64,000 nt of DNA from Blastopirellula marina (GTDB taxonomy: Bacteria > Planctomycetota > Planctomycetia > Pirellulales > Pirellulaceae). The position numbers and the translations under genes are program-made. The stretch lies in assembly GCF_002967765.1 (NCBI RefSeq), contig NZ_PUHY01000006.1, forward strand, positions 310,001 to 374,000, given 5' to 3'. Of the stretch, positions 52,379-62,092 are shown piece after piece. Position 1 is the first letter of the stretch. Every line of letters begins with the position of its first letter. The notes beneath the pieces are model-generated. The model searched no databases, was not told the origin of the DNA, and was given only the letters and a program-made list of their open reading frames with translations.

Positions 52379-53995
52379 TCACGGATAATGTTCAACGCTC
52401 TTAACTGTGCCGAAATCGGGATCATCCGCGTTCGTGAGGAATCTCCACTCAACAGTCTCCACCTCGAACCGAATGATTTTTGGCTGTTGAGATCCCTTGT
52501 TTGCTAGACTTAGCAGCATTTTGAAAAATGCTGCTTGCTGCTGTGTGGTTTTCTTGAGAATATCCCGGTACCTAGAATCCGCGAGAGCACCAATCCAATA
52601 TTCGAGACGGGCCTCTTCTTTCCTACCATCCGCATAAACAGCGAACACCTTATTGTATTTGATTAACTCTGACTCACTGACTCCACTGTACATCTGCCAC
52701 GCAGTAAGAGGATAGAGTTCCAGCCTGGACGCCCAGAATGCGGCGAGTACTGACATGAGCAACAAGAATATCGTAAACCACCTCGCGTGCAATGAGTGAC
52801 TCCTCGGGCTCTCGCTCGCCTGTTTCACACTGTCTTTCAGTTGCAAATTCTCGGGCAAAATTCTCGTGAAATCAAAGAAGACCGCTTGTATCAATATTAG
52901 GTCGAAAAACAAAATCCCTTGACAAATTAAGATGCCCAAGTGCATCCCAATCACAAGAACTGGCAACACCAATCTCGCACGGCGAGAGAAAAGCACCACA
53001 CCGAAAGTCGACTCGATAATAACGGCTGAAAGGCCCATCACTGAAAACAAGCCTACAGGCAGATACGCCAGTTCATGCTCTAACCCAAACTCGAATTGCA
53101 TTGGATTCAAGGTGTCAGTAAGAACGATTTTCTTGAGGTTTTCGCCATGCCACCACCAGAGGCCGCCGTTGGCGATCTTACTCAGTCCAGCGGCCGTGTA
53201 CGCTGCAGCAATCAGGCCCCAACAGATGTATCTCGACCAACCATATTTCGCTAGAAGTCCTTGATTTTGCGGTGAGTCGTTTACCTTCAATTTTGAGAGA
53301 TATCGGTCGACGGAGAACCCATCTCCACACGGCATAAACGAAAGAGCAATTGCAACATGTATTGGCAGAAGACAGGTATGAAAAAAATGGGAATACTCAC
53401 GCAAAATGCCACCGTGTAGCAACGCCAGAAGAGAGGCAAGTGGCACACTCCATTTTGTTTTTAACCCAATCAGTGCCAGAAACAACGCTATTAAAGTTGC
53501 TACTTTCAGCACCAAAAGTGCGTGGTAGCTCGAATAGATAGAATCCCATCCAGGTATCTTGTGAATCAATAACATGACCCCCATTCGACTACGTAGCTGC
53601 CCTGGGAGATACGCAATGCTTGGCAAGTCTTCCCACAAAACATTTACTGCCAGAATAGAGAAGATCCAGAATCGAATTGCCCCGAGTGACTGCGGGGATG
53701 AGTGACCAACAAATCGATTAAAGAATTGAATGCACAAGCGATTCGCGACAAGAAAGAGCAAAGGAATTCCCATTAACACGACGACACTAGTAACGTAAAA
53801 GCGTTGCCACTTGTTTAAATAGTGCTCTTTTGCGGGGGAACTTTGACCATCAAATATCGAATTGATGAACCCCCAAGATTTTCCGTCGTAGGCGTCGCTA
53901 ACAATCTGAGGAACAACATAAGCGCCGACTGTTGCCCATACGACGACAATCAGTGCGTAGAGGGCGATATATAGTATCAGCGAGCGTTTCGACAT
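52379..53995 (-). CDS. HTTM-like multi-pass membrane protein
   Basis: 538-residue integral membrane protein with about ten or eleven helices. The layout, including the helix pair before AAYTAAGLSKIANGGLWWWHGE (about 265-285) and a soluble C-terminal tail (about 435-538), resembles HTTM/vitamin-K-carboxylase-like proteins. No enzyme residues proven. It is more AT-rich than its neighbours and is isolated by gaps on both sides, so perhaps acquired. Confidence 0.7.
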   Translation of the reverse strand: MSKRSLILYIALYALIVVVWATVGAYVVPQIVSDAYDGKSWGFINSIFDGQSSPAKEHYLNKWQRFYVTSVVVLMGIPLLFLVANRLCIQFFNRFVGHSSPQSLGAIRFWIFSILAVNVLWEDLPSIAYLPGQLRSRMGVMLLIHKIPGWDSIYSSYHALLVLKVATLIALFLALIGLKTKWSVPLASLLALLHGGILREYSHFFHTCLLPIHVAIALSFMPCGDGFSVDRYLSKLKVNDSPQNQGLLAKYGWSRYICWGLIAAAYTAAGLSKIANGGLWWWHGENLKKIVLTDTLNPMQFEFGLEHELAYLPVGLFSVMGLSAVIIESTFGVVLFSRRARLVLPVLVIGMHLGILICQGILFFDLILIQAVFFDFTRILPENLQLKDSVKQASESPRSHSLHARWFTIFLLLMSVLAAFWASRLELYPLTAWQMYSGVSESELIKYNKVFAVYADGRKEEARLEYWIGALADSRYRDILKKTTQQQAAFFKMLLSLANKGSQQPKIIRFEVETVEWRFLTNADDPDFGTVKSVEHYP

Positions 53996-54295
53996 ATCTT
54001 GGATTTTCCTCGGAGGAACTCGTTCTCCTCACACTCTTGTCTATCGATGACTAACGCCATTTTCTGACGACAGGCTAATCTCACGTCACAATTCTGATTT
54101 TGGAGAAGAATACATATTTCTATGCGACCAAACGAATATCAAGAAATCTTTGTGAATTTACTCAATAATCGTCGGCCCAGCCTCTGTCCCGACATGGCAA
54201 TGGCCAAATTCACACTGAATCTGACAATCGTTAATGCTTATCTCTAAGTGCACTAGATAACAGCAAAACAACTCGAGACATTTCGTTTGCCGCAT
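53996..54295. other. gene-free AT-rich stretch
   Basis: About 300 bases between the HTTM-like gene and the terminator of the NagB fusion. I see no convincing coding frame, RNA gene or repeat; promoter elements for the minus-strand membrane protein are expected here but none stands out. Confidence 0.4.
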
Positions 54296-54330
54296 AAAAA
54301 AAGAGGCTCGGCGGTGGCACCGAGCCTCTT
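54296..54330 (-). terminator. Rho-independent terminator of the NagB fusion gene
   Basis: AAGAGGCTCGG (54301-54311) pairs with CCGAGCCTCTT (54320-54330); on the minus strand a run of T follows (complement of 54296-54302). Confidence 0.92.
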
Positions 54331-54357
54331 TACTGTCGTTTTAGCTTCCACTCTTGT

Positions 54358-56247
54358 TTAGAGTGGTTGACCGTTCCAGCGAACGAATGCTTCCATCGCG
54401 AAGTATTCAGGCAGACCAATCCTATTGTAGGAATCGGCCGTTCCGATATTACGGTCTTCAGCACGTTCCCAGAATTCGCGTGGGTCGGTTCCGGGGAACA
54501 ACGCACTATCCTTCTGGCTTTCGTGCATGAAAATCGCCTGTCGCTTCTTGAACATGTCGTTCGGCGAAAGTGGCACGCAGATTTCGATCTCGTGCAGCGG
54601 GTATTCTTGCCAGGCACCGCGATAAAGCAGGGCTTCCGGGCGACTTCCGGTTTCGGCTTCAATTTCCAAGAGTGCGTTGAAGATAGCCATCGCACATACA
54701 CGGTGGGTGCCGTGCGGATCGGAAAGATCGCCCGCGATATATACCTGGTCGGGTTGAACCTTCAGGATTAACTCTTTGACGATCTGCACGTCTTCAGGGC
54801 CGAGTGGGTTCTTGGCGACCTTACCCGTGCGATAGAACGGTAGATCGAGGAAGTGTAGGTGTTCTTCCTGACAGCCAGCCTTCAAAGCCCCGGCAATGGC
54901 TTCACTGCGACGAATCAAACCTTTAATCGTCAGCACAGCTTCGATATCGGGCTCGCCGGGTGGTTTACCCTTCAGCGATTCGACCACTTGACCTTCGACT
55001 TCAGCGGACTTGTGCTCGTCGATGCCAAACAGGCGATTGTACTGAGTAACGAAGTCGGCAAATCGCTGAGCATCATGATCGAACACGGCGATATTACCGC
55101 TCGTCATGTAGGCGACGTGAGCTTCGTGGCCGTCGTCGATTAGGCGAATGAGCGTACCGCCCATGCTGATCACGTCGTCGTCCGGGTGAGGACTAAAGCA
55201 AATCGCTTTCTTCTTTTCTTTACCGGCTGGGTGATACTCGATGGTATCCATCATCCAGCGAAACACGCGGTGAGCCAGGCTCGGTGCCGGTCCATGGTGA
55301 CGCAATAGCTGATGCAAATTGAACTTGCGGAAGTCATCGTCGTCGAGCTTCAGCAGCGACTTGCCAGCCTGCTCGCACAACCACAGCACAGCCCGTTTGA
55401 TCATCACCTGATCCCACTCGACCTCGTGCTCGACCCAAGGGGTATCGACAGCGGTCAGCTTGATACCGGCTGCCGAATCGATGAACACCGATGTGTCGCG
55501 ATGATCCTGCAAGCAGGTCGCCGGAACACGGTTGGTAACCGGGCCTTCGAGCAACTCGCGAATGACAGACGACTTGCCTTGGCCAAGAGCCAACAACAAG
55601 ATCTTGCGGGCTTCCAGGATGGTGCCCAGCCCCATCGTGATCGCTTGATGCGGGACGTTTTCTTCGTGAAAGAAGTCGGACGCAGCACCACGGCGGGTGA
55701 TTGGATCCAACGTGCACAGTCGCGTTCGGCTGTTATGGATACTGAAGGGCTCGTTGAAGCCAATGTGTCCATTCGAGCCAATCCCCAGCAACATCAAATC
55801 GATGCCGCCAGCTTCGCGGATCTTGGCTTCGTAGTCGTCGCAGTAGGCGTCGACTTCATCTAACGGAATCATACCGTCGGGGATGTGAATATTCTCTGAA
55901 GCGATATTCACATGCTGAAAGAAGACCTCGTGCATTTGCCGATGGTAACTTTGCAGCTGCGTGGGTTTGAGACCGTAGTATTCGTCCAGGTTGAAGGTAA
56001 TGACGTTGGAGAGATCCAACCCTTCTTCCTGATGCATGCGAACCAGTTCTCGATAGACGCCCATGGGCGTGGAACCGGTTGGAAGCCCCAGCACGGCAGT
56101 GGCCTTTTGGGCCTGTCGTTCACGAATAATCGTGGCAACGATTTCAGCGACGTGGCGGGAAAGAGCTTCGCTGGAGGAAAAAACAGAGCATGGCAAAGCA
56201 GTTGACTGGATCGACATCACAGGTCGATCAGCGGTTCGTTCAGTCAT
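54358..56247 (-). CDS. glucosamine-6-phosphate deaminase fused to PIG-L deacetylase
   Basis: 629-residue fusion. The N-terminal half is NagB-like and would convert glucosamine-6-phosphate to fructose-6-phosphate and ammonia: GLPTGSTPMGVY (phosphate loop, about 50), FNLDEYYGL, and GIGSNGHIGFNEPFS. The C-terminal half is a PIG-L-type zinc deacetylase: CFSPHPDDDVISMGGTLIRL and SDPHGTHRVCAMAIF with the metal-binding His and Asp. The two steps would be deacetylation then deamination of an amino sugar. I chose the ATG at 56247, as the longer frame lacks a site. Similar long NagB proteins are known in Bacteroidetes and planctomycetes. Confidence 0.9.
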   Translation of the reverse strand: MTERTADRPVMSIQSTALPCSVFSSSEALSRHVAEIVATIIRERQAQKATAVLGLPTGSTPMGVYRELVRMHQEEGLDLSNVITFNLDEYYGLKPTQLQSYHRQMHEVFFQHVNIASENIHIPDGMIPLDEVDAYCDDYEAKIREAGGIDLMLLGIGSNGHIGFNEPFSIHNSRTRLCTLDPITRRGAASDFFHEENVPHQAITMGLGTILEARKILLLALGQGKSSVIRELLEGPVTNRVPATCLQDHRDTSVFIDSAAGIKLTAVDTPWVEHEVEWDQVMIKRAVLWLCEQAGKSLLKLDDDDFRKFNLHQLLRHHGPAPSLAHRVFRWMMDTIEYHPAGKEKKKAICFSPHPDDDVISMGGTLIRLIDDGHEAHVAYMTSGNIAVFDHDAQRFADFVTQYNRLFGIDEHKSAEVEGQVVESLKGKPPGEPDIEAVLTIKGLIRRSEAIAGALKAGCQEEHLHFLDLPFYRTGKVAKNPLGPEDVQIVKELILKVQPDQVYIAGDLSDPHGTHRVCAMAIFNALLEIEAETGSRPEALLYRGAWQEYPLHEIEICVPLSPNDMFKKRQAIFMHESQKDSALFPGTDPREFWERAEDRNIGTADSYNRIGLPEYFAMEAFVRWNGQPL

Positions 56248-56555
56248 AATTCTCGTTGTTCGGGTTGTAGGAATGCGAAGGTGTCTTCGCGGCAGGTAAA
56301 AATCTCGAACCGAATCGGCAAGTATGAACGATCGCGCAGTGATTGAATAGGGATCGAGTCGAGTTCGCCACGGAATTCCGTGCAAAAAACCTACAATCTC
56401 CGAGACTTATTTAAGGGGACTTATTGCCTTGAGCCACTATAGTTGAATTAGTCGGAAATTTTAACTTTTCCCCTGCCCATTCCCCTACGTCCAACCGGGC
56501 AGAATCACATCCGACGCTCGATGTTAAATTCGATTCCTCCTACCCCCCCAATGCC
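56248..56555. other. 308-bp divergent intergenic region
   Basis: Lies between the NagB-PIG-L fusion (minus) and the ThuA gene (plus), so it should hold both promoters. I do not see a clear -35/-10 pair, operator dyad or RNA gene. Confidence 0.35.
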
Positions 56556-59500
56556 ATGCGTCGCAACAAGACATTCTCTTCGATCATGCGGTTTGCCGTC
56601 GGCGTTTTCGCCGTGGCAATGTGCTTGAACCATGCCGCGTCGACTTCAGCCAACGCAGCCGATACGCAACCTGGTGAAGGACGAATTTCGATCCTATTCC
56701 TGGGGGATAACGGCCACCACCAACCCGCCAAGCGGTTCGTGGAACTTCAGCCGGCACTGGAAGATCGGGGCATCGATCTGAAATACACCGATTCGCTGAA
56801 GGATATCAATCCTGAAACGCTCGCGAAGTTTGACGGCCTGATGATCTATGCCAACACCGAGCAAATCGATCCCGCCACCGAACAGGCCATGATCGATTAC
56901 GTCGAGCAAGGTCACGGACTGATCCCGCTGCACTGTGCATCGTACTGCTTCTTGAACTCGCCGAAGTACATCGCCTTGGTGGGGGCTCAGTTCCAACGTC
57001 ACGGCACCGGTACTTTCCGCACAAAGATCGCCGAGTCGCAGCATCCAATCATGAAGGGGTTCGACGGTTTTGAAAGCTGGGACGAAACTTACGTCCACAC
57101 CAAGCACAACGAAAAGAACCGCACCGTGCTGACCTACCGTGTGGGCAACAACGAAAAAGAACCTTGGACGTGGGTTCGTGAACAAGGCAAAGGCCGCGTC
57201 TTCTACACCGCATGGGGACATGACGCACGGACATGGACCAACCCTGGATTCCAAAATCTGGTAGAGCGCGGCGTTCGTTGGGCCGTCGGTCAAGATCCGG
57301 CCGTCGCTCCGAACTTCCCGCCAGAGCAACCTGGCCTGGTGACCGCCTTCGATCGACCAATGGGCGTGCCTGAAATGCAGAAGCCAAACACTGACGTTAA
57401 ACCCTTCGACTACGTCGACGTTGGTGCGAAGATCCCGAACTATACTGCCGGTGCTCGCTGGGGAACCCAGGAAGAACCGATGAGCTTGATGCAGAAGCCG
57501 CTCGCTCCGGAAGAATCAAAGAAGCATTTGGTGCTGCCGGAAGGTTTTGAAGCTAAGCTTTTCGCTTCGGAAGAGATCTTCGATGGCGGCAAGCCGATTT
57601 TCATGACCTGGGACGCCAAGGGGCGTTTGTGGATGTGCATGACGCTCGACTACCCGAACGAACTGCACAGCCGCGGTCCCGGCCGCGACCGCATCGTCGT
57701 CTGCGAAGACACCGATGGCGACTTGCAAGCCGACAAGGTGACGACGTTTGCTGAAGGCCTGAGCATTCCGACCAGCATCGCCTTCCACGACGGTGGCTTG
57801 ATCGTGCAAAACGGCACCGAGACGATCTTCCTGAAAGACACCAACGGCGACGACGTTGCCGACGAGAAGAAGGTGATCTTCACCGGTTGGAACATGCGTG
57901 ACACGCACGGCGGTGTGAGCAACTTCCAATACGGTCACGACAACTGGATCTGGGCGATGCAGGGTTACAACGACTCGCATGTCGTCGTTCAAGGCGAAGA
58001 ACAGCCAGGCTTCCGTAACGGCTTCTTCCGCTTCAAGCCAGACGGCAGCAAGCTGGAGTTCATTCGTTCAACTGACAACAACACATGGGGCTTAGGAATT
58101 AGCGAAGAAGGAATCATCTTCGGCTCGACCGCCAACGGTTGCCCAAGCGTTTACATGCCGATTCCGAATCGCTACTACGAACGTGTTCGCGGTTGGACTG
58201 CCAGCTTAACGCTGCACTCGATGGCCGACACCAATGACTTTCACGCGATCACCGAAAAGGTTCGTCAGGTTGACCATCATGGTGGTTACACGGCTGGTGC
58301 TGGGCATTCGCTCTATACCGCTCGTAATTATCCCGAACCGTTCTGGAATCGTGTTGCTTTCGTGAACGGCCCGACTGGTCACCTTACCGGTGCGTTCGTG
58401 ATTTCCCGTCACGGCAGTGATTTCTCGTCCACCAACGCCTTTAACCTAGTCGCTTCGGACGATGAATGGACCGCCCCCATCCAAGCCGAAGTTGGCCCCG
58501 ACGGCAACGTCTGGGTGCTCGACTGGTACAACTACATCGTGCAGCACAATCCGACGCCGCACGGCTTCCAGACGGGCAAAGGCGCAGCTTACGAGACCGA
58601 CCTACGTGACAAACGCCATGGTCGCATCTACCGCATTGTCTATACCGGCGAAGGTGCCAAAGAAGACAAAGGCTGGAAGCTTGATCTAACGAAAGCTTCG
58701 CCCGAAGAACTGGTAGCAACGCTGCAGAACGACAACCTCCTGTGGCGTCGCCATGCTCAGCAATTGCTAGTCGAACGTGGCAAGACCGATGTCGTGCCAG
58801 CATTGATCAACCTGATCAGCGACAACGCAATTGACTCGGTTGGTTTGAACGTGGGAGCAATTCATGCACTGTGGACCCTCGACGGTCTAGGTGCTCTGGA
58901 AGATCCGAATAGCGATGCGGCTCAAGCAGTTTACGCTTCGCTTGAGCATAAGGCGCCTGGCGTTCGTCGGAACGCGGTTCAGGTCCTGCCTTCCTCGCCG
59001 GAAAGCACCGCGGCGATCTTGAACAGTGGCGTGCTCAACGATGACGATCCGCAAGTTCGCTTGATGGCGTTGTTGGCCTTGGCCGATCTACCTGCCAGCG
59101 ACGCCGCCGGCACCGAGCTGTTGGCCATGATTGCTAAGCAAGAGAATTTCCGTGATCGCTGGATCCCAGATGCCGCAACGGCCGCAGCTGCCCAGCAAGG
59201 AGCCAGCTTCCTCAAAGCGGTTGCTAAGTCAAAAAAGGTGGACGATGCCATGCTGAAGCTGGTGGCGATCGTGACCGAGCACTATGCACGTAGCGGCCCA
59301 ACCGACACCGTGGCCGATCTGATTCCGTCGATTCAGGACGCCCAGCCACAGATCGCCGACGCGATTGTCAACGGTTTATCGAGTGGTTGGCCGAAGGAAG
59401 ACAAGCCAGAAATCACCGACGAACTCGATCAGTCACTCGCCGCATTGGCCGAAAAGCTTCCTCCTTCCACCAAGGGTAAGCTGATCCGCTTGGCCGTGAA

Positions 59501-61010
59501 CTGGGGCAGCGATCGTCTGGCTTCGCAGCTCAAGGAACTGGTCGAGACCTCGCTGGAGCGTCTGGAAGAAGGAGATTTAAGCCCACGTGAAACACAGCAG
59601 TTGGCTCGCGAGATCGTTCAATTGAACGTGAAGACCGATCCTCCCGTTGAAGTGGAACTGCTAAACCTGATCGGCCCTCAAACCTCGGCCGATGTTACTC
59701 GTGCCCTCTTCGTCGCACTGGCCACGAGCGAAAACGACGAACTCGGTTCGCACGTGCTGGAAGTCCTTCCAACCCTGACGCCAGCCGCCCGAAAGGATGC
59801 GATTGGCCTGCTGCTGGGACGTCCGGCTTGGACCAGCGAACTACTGGGCGCCATGGATGCAGGCGAAATCCAACTCAACGAGTTGGCACTCGACCAACGT
59901 CAGGCCCTTTCGCAACATCCAGACTCGCAGATTCGTAAGCGTGCTGAAGCACTCTTCATGCGAGGTGGTGCTTTGCCGAACGCCGACCGTCAGAAGGTGA
60001 TCGAAGAACTGTGGTCAACGACCGAAGCGAAGGGTGACCCGGCCGCTGGCAAACTCGTCTTCAAGCGAGAATGCTCGAAGTGCCACGTCCACAGCGGCGA
60101 AGGTTCGAAGATCGGCCCCGACCTGACCGGTATGGCCGTTCATCCGAAGACGCAGTTGTTGACCGAAATCCTCGATCCCAACCGTAGCGTTGAATCGAAC
60201 TACCGCACCTACATGGTAGCTACGATGGATGGCCGCGTGATGAGCGGACTGTTGGCTTCTGAAAGTCGCACGGCAATCGAGCTGATCGACGCCGAAGGTA
60301 AAAAGCAATCGATTCTGCGAGAAGACATCGACGAACTGCGTGGTACGCCTCAATCGCTGATGCCGGTTGGCTTCGAGAAGCAGATTAAACCGGAAGAGTT
60401 CACCGACCTGCTGGCCTTCCTTACCAAGCGTGGCAAGTACGTGCCACTTCCGCTCGAGAAGGTCGCCACAGTCGTTAGCACCGAAGGGATGTTCAACTCG
60501 AAGGCCTCGCCGGCCGAACGGATGGCCTTTGACGAATGGTCACCAAAGACGGTTGATGGGGTTCCGTTCCAGCTGGTCGATCCAGAAGGAACCAAGAAGC
60601 CGAACGTCGTTCTGTTGAACGGTCCTCAGGGGAACATTCCTCCGAAGATGCCGAAACAGGTGTCCCTTCCTTGTAACATGCCGGTTAAGGCTGTGCATAT
60701 CTTGGGTGGCGTCGCTGGCTGGGCATCTCCTTACGGTCAGAACGGTTCGACCTCGATGATCGTTCGTCTGACGTACGAAGACGGCACCGTCGAGGATCAC
60801 CCCCTCAAAAACGGGGTCCAGATCGCCGACTATATCCGACGCGTCGACGTGCCAGAATCGAAGTTCGCTTTCGATCTGCAAGGGCGTCAGGTTCGCTACC
60901 TAGCCGTTCACCCAGAGCGGGCCGAGATGATCAAGTCGATCGATCTGGTGAAAGGCAACGATCAGACGGCCCCCGTCGTCATGGCAGTGACCGTGGAAGC
61001 TCCGGAGTAA
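56556..61010 (+). CDS. giant ThuA / dehydrogenase-like propeller / HEAT / cytochrome c protein
   Basis: Exported 1484-residue protein. The signal peptide covers about 1-35. Residues ~43-255 form a ThuA domain (ISILFLGDNGHHQPAKRF, GHGLIPLHCASYCF). About 320-700 is a planctomycete membrane-bound-dehydrogenase-type propeller (VLPEGFEAKLFASE, ADKVTTFAEGLSIPTSIAFHDGGLIVQNG). About 720-1150 is helical HEAT-like. CSKCH near residue 1173 in a PVC-type heme domain with TEILDPNRSVESNYRTY follows, then a C-terminal beta-rich part. Such proteins are thought to oxidise sugars or similar in the periplasm, passing electrons to the heme. Substrate unknown. Confidence 0.92.
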   Translation: MRRNKTFSSIMRFAVGVFAVAMCLNHAASTSANAADTQPGEGRISILFLGDNGHHQPAKRFVELQPALEDRGIDLKYTDSLKDINPETLAKFDGLMIYANTEQIDPATEQAMIDYVEQGHGLIPLHCASYCFLNSPKYIALVGAQFQRHGTGTFRTKIAESQHPIMKGFDGFESWDETYVHTKHNEKNRTVLTYRVGNNEKEPWTWVREQGKGRVFYTAWGHDARTWTNPGFQNLVERGVRWAVGQDPAVAPNFPPEQPGLVTAFDRPMGVPEMQKPNTDVKPFDYVDVGAKIPNYTAGARWGTQEEPMSLMQKPLAPEESKKHLVLPEGFEAKLFASEEIFDGGKPIFMTWDAKGRLWMCMTLDYPNELHSRGPGRDRIVVCEDTDGDLQADKVTTFAEGLSIPTSIAFHDGGLIVQNGTETIFLKDTNGDDVADEKKVIFTGWNMRDTHGGVSNFQYGHDNWIWAMQGYNDSHVVVQGEEQPGFRNGFFRFKPDGSKLEFIRSTDNNTWGLGISEEGIIFGSTANGCPSVYMPIPNRYYERVRGWTASLTLHSMADTNDFHAITEKVRQVDHHGGYTAGAGHSLYTARNYPEPFWNRVAFVNGPTGHLTGAFVISRHGSDFSSTNAFNLVASDDEWTAPIQAEVGPDGNVWVLDWYNYIVQHNPTPHGFQTGKGAAYETDLRDKRHGRIYRIVYTGEGAKEDKGWKLDLTKASPEELVATLQNDNLLWRRHAQQLLVERGKTDVVPALINLISDNAIDSVGLNVGAIHALWTLDGLGALEDPNSDAAQAVYASLEHKAPGVRRNAVQVLPSSPESTAAILNSGVLNDDDPQVRLMALLALADLPASDAAGTELLAMIAKQENFRDRWIPDAATAAAAQQGASFLKAVAKSKKVDDAMLKLVAIVTEHYARSGPTDTVADLIPSIQDAQPQIADAIVNGLSSGWPKEDKPEITDELDQSLAALAEKLPPSTKGKLIRLAVNWGSDRLASQLKELVETSLERLEEGDLSPRETQQLAREIVQLNVKTDPPVEVELLNLIGPQTSADVTRALFVALATSENDELGSHVLEVLPTLTPAARKDAIGLLLGRPAWTSELLGAMDAGEIQLNELALDQRQALSQHPDSQIRKRAEALFMRGGALPNADRQKVIEELWSTTEAKGDPAAGKLVFKRECSKCHVHSGEGSKIGPDLTGMAVHPKTQLLTEILDPNRSVESNYRTYMVATMDGRVMSGLLASESRTAIELIDAEGKKQSILREDIDELRGTPQSLMPVGFEKQIKPEEFTDLLAFLTKRGKYVPLPLEKVATVVSTEGMFNSKASPAERMAFDEWSPKTVDGVPFQLVDPEGTKKPNVVLLNGPQGNIPPKMPKQVSLPCNMPVKAVHILGGVAGWASPYGQNGSTSMIVRLTYEDGTVEDHPLKNGVQIADYIRRVDVPESKFAFDLQGRQVRYLAVHPERAEMIKSIDLVKGNDQTAPVVMAVTVEAPE

Positions 61011-61218
61011 CGTAAATCGTTGCTATCGTGTTCTTTGCGGCAAACATCGCAGCCTCCAAGGCTTTTGGGGGTTGCGACCTCGCCGCGGCAGCTATAGAAT
61101 CTTGAGTTTCCCCTAGAAGGAAATCCCAGGTTAAGGGCATTTGCGGCCCGGAAACCTCAGTTATATCGAGTCTGGTCGCGTCAGAATGCGGCCGAAAGAA
61201 ATCGCCCGAAAGAGAAAT

Positions 61219-61488
61219 ATGAGACCAGCCAACCGCTCCAAAGCTCGCAAGCGTGCCAAGACCAAAGCCCGTGTATCCAAAAAGGATCCGATTTTCGTCG
61301 ATGGCAAACGTCCGCGCCCGATGTTCGTGGACTACAAGGACGTGGAGCTGTTGAAGAAGCTGACCAATCGCCATGGTCGTATCGTCGGTCGTCGCAAGAG
61401 CGGCTGCACCGCGGTCAGCCAGCACGCCGTGACCCAAGCGATCAAGCGTGCCCGCTTCATGGCCCTGTTGGCTTACGTCAAAGACTAG
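61219..61488 (+). CDS. rpsR: 30S ribosomal protein S18
   Basis: bS18, RNA-binding protein of the small subunit, 89 residues from the Met at 61219. DYKDVELLKKLTNRHGRIVGRRKSGC matches the S18 core (YKD..LL..FI...G+I..R+.TG) and AVTQAIKRARFMALLAYV the end. AAAGAG lies shortly before this ATG; the frame is open upstream with Met codons at 61186 and 61141. It stands alone, not next to rpsF/ssb/rplI. A terminator follows. Confidence 0.94.
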   Translation: MRPANRSKARKRAKTKARVSKKDPIFVDGKRPRPMFVDYKDVELLKKLTNRHGRIVGRRKSGCTAVSQHAVTQAIKRARFMALLAYVKD

Positions 61489-61522
61489 GTCTGCCGAACC
61501 GGTCTTAAGCAATTCACGAAAG

Positions 61523-61554
61523 AGCCTGCTTTCCGCAACGAAGCAGGCTTTTTC
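61523..61554 (+). terminator. Rho-independent terminator of rpsR
   Basis: AGCCTGCTT (61523-61531) pairs with AAGCAGGCT (61541-61549), then TTTTT. Confidence 0.9.
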
Positions 61555-61647
61555 TATGCGCGTGCAGCGTCAACATAAGCTCCCTAAATGGGTCCCTCGT
61601 ATTGATTACTGGCGCCAGCTGCCAACAATGGGGCCAAGGAGACCTTC

Positions 61648-62082
61648 ATGTCGCAATCGTTTCAGACCACGCGCCGCGTCGAATTTCGAGATACCGATGC
61701 CGCTGGAATCGTTCATTTCTCGGCGTTCTTGATTTACATGGAACAGGCCGAGCACGAATTCCTGCGATCGCTGGGGCTCAGCGTGCACCACCAGTTGGAA
61801 GACGCGTCGATGAGCTGGCCCAGGGTTTCGGTCCATTGCGACTTCCGCAGCCCTGCCAAGTTTGAACAGGTACTCGATGTTTCGCTTTCGATCGATCAGC
61901 TTGGCAGCCGCAGCGTGACCTATCGGCTCCGCTTCGAACACGAAGGAAAACGCCTGGCCGAAGGAACCATCACGGCCGTTTGCTGCCAGGTTCGTCCTGG
62001 CGTCCCGCCCAAAAGCATGGACATTCCCGGATGGTTCAAAGAGAAGTTGCTCCCCTTCGTTGACCAGACCCCACCAACCTGA
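61648..62082 (+). CDS. acyl-CoA thioesterase, hot-dog fold
   Basis: 144-residue thioesterase of the YbgC/4-hydroxybenzoyl-CoA type, hydrolysing acyl-CoA. RRVEFRDTDAAGIVHFSAFLIYMEQAEHEFLRSLG carries the catalytic Asp region (D-T-D-A-A-G-I-V-H-F). The remaining strands (VHCDFRSPAKFEQVLDVSLSI, VTYRLRF, AEGTITAVCC) complete the hot-dog fold. The gene is followed after about ten bases by the prenyltransferase-repeat gene and then the ABC genes, on the same strand. Confidence 0.92.
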   Translation: MSQSFQTTRRVEFRDTDAAGIVHFSAFLIYMEQAEHEFLRSLGLSVHHQLEDASMSWPRVSVHCDFRSPAKFEQVLDVSLSIDQLGSRSVTYRLRFEHEGKRLAEGTITAVCCQVRPGVPPKSMDIPGWFKEKLLPFVDQTPPT

Positions 62083-62092
62083 ACTGGCCCGT

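Noticed and set aside
60979-61512. Minus-strand frame opposite rpsR
   Set aside because: Overlaps rpsR and the end of the ThuA gene entirely; rpsR is clearly coded on the plus strand.
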